Below, piece by piece: positions 61,018-64,000 of a DNA stretch of 64,000 nucleotides; the stretch's first letter is position 1; each line of letters starts with the position of its first letter. Origin of the DNA: Allocoprobacillus sp002160865 (GTDB lineage Bacteria > Bacillota_I > Bacilli_A > Erysipelotrichales > Coprobacillaceae). The notes under the pieces were generated by a model, which ran no database searches, was not told the origin of the DNA, and saw only the letters and a program-made list of their open reading frames with translations. A program made the translations under genes and the position numbers. The stretch spans positions 1,178,001-1,242,000 of the forward strand of contig NZ_AP031415.1 in NCBI RefSeq assembly GCF_042850985.1, in the 5' to 3' direction.

Positions 61018-61806
61018 ATGAAAAAATTATTTAAAGGATTATTAGTAGCCGCTATGGCATTAACAGTAACAGCTTGTGGGGGAAATGAAAAAGAAACAAC
61101 TGATACACAAGCAAGTTCAGGAAAAGAAGTAAAAGAAATTCATGTTGCAGTATCTCCAGACTATGCACCATATGAATCTTTAGATACTGATGGAAATATT
61201 GTAGGATTTGATCCAGATATGGTAGCTTTATTTCCAAGTTATTTAAATGATGACCAAACAGAATATAAATTTACATGGCATCAAATGTCATTTGAAAATA
61301 TTGTTTCTCAAGTACAAAGTGGTCAAATGGATTTAGGTGTTTCTGGATTTACTTATGATGAAGACAGAAAAGTTGAATGGTCTAAACCATATACTGCTAC
61401 AGCTCAAGTTGCTGTTGTGAATAAAGATTCTGATATTAAGACAGTTGCTGATCTTGAAGGAAAAGTCATTGCTGCACAAAGTGGAGCAACAGGTGAAGAT
61501 GCTGCGAAGTCAATTAAAAATGCGAAAGTTGTTTCTGTTTCTAATGTGCAAGAAATTTTTAGTGCTTTAACAAGTCATCAATATGATGCTGTTGTTGTAG
61601 ACTTGGCAGTTGCTCAAAATTATGTCAAAGAACAAGGCTTTGTAATGTTAGAAGAATCTTTGTTAGATGAAAAGAATTATATTATTGCTAAAGAAGGAAA
61701 TGAAGATATGATTAATTTGGTGAACAAAGCTTTAGATCAGTTTTTAGCAAGTGATGATTATACACAATTATGTGAAAAATACGGTTTAAAACAATTAGAA
61801 GAATAG
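61018..61806 (+). CDS. Amino acid ABC transporter substrate-binding lipoprotein
   Basis: A 262-residue polar-amino-acid-type binding protein (SBP_bac_3). Signal peptide with lipobox VTAC (Cys near 20), then EIHVAVSPDYAPYESLDTDG at the fold start, FDPDMVALFPSYL, LGVSGFTYDEDRKVEWSKPY and the C-terminal LCEKYGLKQLEE. It delivers one amino acid to the permease encoded next. Ligand cannot be read from sequence; the T-box upstream ties it to the supply of one amino acid. AGGAAAG/GGGAAAG precedes the ATG. Confidence 0.93.
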   Translation: MKKLFKGLLVAAMALTVTACGGNEKETTDTQASSGKEVKEIHVAVSPDYAPYESLDTDGNIVGFDPDMVALFPSYLNDDQTEYKFTWHQMSFENIVSQVQSGQMDLGVSGFTYDEDRKVEWSKPYTATAQVAVVNKDSDIKTVADLEGKVIAAQSGATGEDAAKSIKNAKVVSVSNVQEIFSALTSHQYDAVVVDLAVAQNYVKEQGFVMLEESLLDEKNYIIAKEGNEDMINLVNKALDQFLASDDYTQLCEKYGLKQLEE

Positions 61807-61825
61807 ATGAGAAAGGGGATAGAAT

Positions 61826-62509
61826 ATGTTTACAGCTTTTTGGGACATACTCACTATAGACAATTTGATATATCTATTTAAGGGGGCAATGGTGTCATTA
61901 AGTATGGCAGGTCTATCCCTTTTTATTGGATTAATTTTTGGTATTCTAGGAGCTTCAGCAAAGATATCAAAGAATAGATTATTAAGAATATTAGGAAATA
62001 TATATGTAGAAGTTATTCGTGGAACACCGATGCTTTTACAAATCATGCTGATTTTTAATGTTGTTCCTATTATTGTTACGCAGATTACTGGTGAAGTTTT
62101 TAGAATGAATTATTTTCTCATTGGTGTTGTTGCCATGAGTATTAATAGTGGGGCATATACAACAGAATTAATCAGAAGTGGTATTAACGGTATTGATAAA
62201 GGACAATGGGAAGCCTGTGAAACTTTAGGATTATCAAGATGGCAAACAATGCGTCTTGTTATTTTACCACAGGCATTTAAAAGAATCGTGCCACCTTTGA
62301 TTAGTGAATTTATTACCTTGATTAAGGATTCATCATTAGTCAGTATTATAGGTCTTGTTGAATTATTAAATTCTGCTAAAGTATTAGGAAATCAATATTA
62401 TGAATTTATGTCACCTTATTGTTTGGCAGGAGTTTATTATCTTGTTATGACTTTGACGATTTCATATATAGCAAAGAAAATAGAAAGGAAGTTGGCAGTT
62501 AGTGATTAA
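61826..62509 (+). CDS. Amino acid ABC transporter permease (HisMQ-type)
   Basis: A 227-residue inner-membrane permease with about five helices. The EAA loop is GQWEACETLGLSRWQTMRLV then ILPQAFKRIVPP, which contacts the ATPase. SLSMAGLSLFIGLIFGILG near the N-terminus fits the family. Likely homodimer, as no second permease is encoded. Overlaps the ATPase gene by 8 bases. Second gene of the T-box operon. Confidence 0.94.
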   Translation: MFTAFWDILTIDNLIYLFKGAMVSLSMAGLSLFIGLIFGILGASAKISKNRLLRILGNIYVEVIRGTPMLLQIMLIFNVVPIIVTQITGEVFRMNYFLIGVVAMSINSGAYTTELIRSGINGIDKGQWEACETLGLSRWQTMRLVILPQAFKRIVPPLISEFITLIKDSSLVSIIGLVELLNSAKVLGNQYYEFMSPYCLAGVYYLVMTLTISYIAKKIERKLAVSD

Positions 62510-63230
62510 AGTAGAGAATATTGTAAAACAATTTAATGATTTAAAGGCTGTTAATGATGTTTCCTTAGAAATTAAAAAAGGGGAAATCGTTTGCTTGATT
62601 GGTCCTTCTGGTTCTGGAAAAAGTACAGTGCTAAGATGTATTAATGGATTAGAAAAACCAGAAAGTGGTCATATCTATGTTAATGATCAATTACTTGATG
62701 AAAAAGATAGTGAAAATTATAAAAAATTAAGAGGATTAATGGGATTTGTTTTTCAACATTTTAATCTTTTTCCTAATATGACAGTTTTAGAAAATTTGAC
62801 TTTAGCCCCTATTCAAGTGATGAAAAAAAGCAAAGAAGAAGCAGAACAAATAGCTTGTCAATACTTGGAAAGAGTGGGTCTTCTTGATAAAAAAGATGAA
62901 TATCCAAATAAATTATCAGGTGGACAAAAACAAAGAGTTGCAATAGCCAGAAGTCTATGCATGAGTCCAGAAATTATGTTGTTTGATGAGCCAACAAGTG
63001 CTTTAGACCCAGAAATGGTTATTGAAGTTTTGGAAGTTATGCAGGAATTAGCCAATGAAGGAATGACAATGGTTGTTGTGACACATGAAATGGGATTTGC
63101 ACGTACGGTTGCCAATCGTGTGATCTTTTTGGAAGATGGAAAAATTGTTGAAGAAAATAATGCTGAAGAATTCTTTAAGCATCCTAAAACACAAAGAGCA
63201 CAAGATTTTTTAAATAAGGTTATGCACTAA
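62502..63230 (+). CDS. Amino acid ABC transporter ATP-binding protein
   Basis: A 242-residue ATPase of the polar-amino-acid uptake family. Walker A GPSGSGKST (about 33-41), signature LSGGQKQRVAIARSL, Walker B IMLFDEPTSALDPE, switch VTHEMGFAR. Start is GTG inside the end of the permease gene. Stop and the next ATG overlap by one base, so the aminotransferase is part of the same transcript. Confidence 0.96.
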   Translation: MIKVENIVKQFNDLKAVNDVSLEIKKGEIVCLIGPSGSGKSTVLRCINGLEKPESGHIYVNDQLLDEKDSENYKKLRGLMGFVFQHFNLFPNMTVLENLTLAPIQVMKKSKEEAEQIACQYLERVGLLDKKDEYPNKLSGGQKQRVAIARSLCMSPEIMLFDEPTSALDPEMVIEVLEVMQELANEGMTMVVVTHEMGFARTVANRVIFLEDGKIVEENNAEEFFKHPKTQRAQDFLNKVMH

Positions 63231-64000
63231 TGAAAATTAACGAATTTAAAGTAGAAACATGGATGACTGATCATGAAAATGACTGTCAATATAATTTGAC
63301 AGAAACATGTGTGTCATCCTTAACTTTATCAGAACTTCAACAATTTGTATCAGAAAATATCAGTGATCAGATCATGTCTATGAAAATGGATTATGGACCT
63401 ATTGTAGGCTCTCAGCGTTTAAAAAAAGCGATTTTATCGTTATATGAAACGGGTGATGAAAGTCATATCACTATTACTCATGGGGCCATCAATGCTAATG
63501 AATTGGTCATGATGAGTTTGCTGGAAGCGGGAGATCATGTCATCAGTTTATTTCCTACATATCAGCAAATGTATGATTTTCCTTTATCACTAGGCTGCGA
63601 AGTTTCTTTGATTACCTTAAAAGAAGAAAACGAGTGGTTACCAACTATTGAGGATTTTCAATCATGCATACAAGATAACACCAAAATGATTTGTTTAAAC
63701 TCACCTAACAATCCAACTGGAACAACAATTCCTTTGCCTTTAATGAAAGAAATCATTGATTTAGCTAAGAAACGTCATTGCTATATTTTGTGTGATGAAA
63801 TTTATCGAGGGGTTGATACAAAAGCTTGTGGTTTGTATCCTTCATTCAGTGATTACTATGATCAGGCGATAGTCACACAAAGTTTGTCAAAAGTATTTTC
63901 TTTTGCCGGATTAAGACTAGGTTGGATTAAAGGCCCTCAAGAAGTGATTGATTTGATTAATTATCGTCGTGACTATCATATTATCAGTAGTGGACCTTTA
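63230..64000 (+). CDS. Class I/II PLP-dependent aminotransferase (3' end outside window)
   Basis: At least 257 residues of a fold-type I aminotransferase. THGAINANELVMMSLLEAGD, NSPNNPTGTTIPL (PLP ring and carboxylate binding), CDEIYRGVD (Asp for the pyridine N) and QSLSKVFSFAGLRLGW with the PLP Lys in SLSK are intact. The frame is open to the window end, so length and C-terminus are unknown. Cotranscribed with the transporter, suggesting it transaminates or supplies the imported amino acid. Substrate unknown. Confidence 0.93.
   Translation, partial: MKINEFKVETWMTDHENDCQYNLTETCVSSLTLSELQQFVSENISDQIMSMKMDYGPIVGSQRLKKAILSLYETGDESHITITHGAINANELVMMSLLEAGDHVISLFPTYQQMYDFPLSLGCEVSLITLKEENEWLPTIEDFQSCIQDNTKMICLNSPNNPTGTTIPLPLMKEIIDLAKKRHCYILCDEIYRGVDTKACGLYPSFSDYYDQAIVTQSLSKVFSFAGLRLGWIKGPQEVIDLINYRRDYHIISSGPL

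Noticed and set aside
60920..61021. 33-codon ORF between T-box terminator and the binding-protein gene
   Set aside because: Starts inside the terminator T run with no ribosome-binding site; composition not protein-like enough to support.

Overview
The window is AT-rich DNA from a low-GC Gram-positive bacterium (Bacillota). Gene content and codon style fit a gut anaerobe of the Erysipelotrichia/Coprobacillaceae type: rubrerythrin, FeoAB, RpiR-controlled GH1 glycosidases, ECF pantothenate transport, T-box control and HrcA/CIRCE heat-shock control. That placement is an inference from gene content; no 16S rRNA gene is present.

Layout. 0-1.4 kb: end of an ABC exporter. 1.4-3.75 kb: an eroded stretch with an intact arginase-family gene and remnants of an aldo/keto reductase, a LysR regulator, a HAD phosphatase and a Nudix hydrolase. 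3.75-10.4 kb: acetyltransferase; a TetR-controlled divergent locus (44-residue membrane peptide plus two alpha/beta hydrolases); HxlR and a divergent lectin-fold gene; a PHP phosphatase; a gutted MFS gene; an SDR. 10.4-12 kb: debris including a broken IS1595-type transposase. 12-22.7 kb: DUF362, HAD phosphatases, a flavin-binding protein, RpiR/SemiSWEET/GH1 sugar genes, a ROK regulator with a PHP enzyme, a double-domain PPK2 and an AEC transporter. 22.7-29.7 kb: housekeeping genes (recG, plsX, rnc, pncB, tyrA). 29.8-31 kb: eleven tRNA genes with two promoters. 31-38.4 kb: P-type ATPase, AI-2E-family protein, HAD, citrate synthase, ilvE. 38.6-41.5 kb: DUF969-DUF979-pcp-GGCT operon. 41.5-47.2 kb: feoAB, LUD protein, malQ, patatin. 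47.2-49.8 kb (minus): panT-coaBC-coaX. 50-56.7 kb: rubrerythrin, then a second RpiR locus with an MFS importer, a nitroreductase and two GH1 enzymes. 56.7-60.6 kb: htpG under two CIRCE elements, a lipoprotein, a nitroreductase and a small coiled-coil protein. 60.6-64 kb: a T-box leader in front of an amino-acid ABC transporter and an aminotransferase cut by the window end.

The clearest regulatory logic I read directly is: (i) tandem 20-bp operators between tetR and the hydrolase operon; (ii) an ATGAAAC-N3-GTTTCAT operator at three places in the second RpiR locus; (iii) two CIRCE boxes flanking the htpG promoter; (iv) the T-box. The best candidates for something under-described are the Pcp/GGCT/DUF969/DUF979 operon, which looks like a pyroglutamate handling system, and the RpiR beta-glucoside islands that pair GH1 enzymes with non-phosphorylating transporters (SemiSWEET, MFS) and no PTS genes in view.
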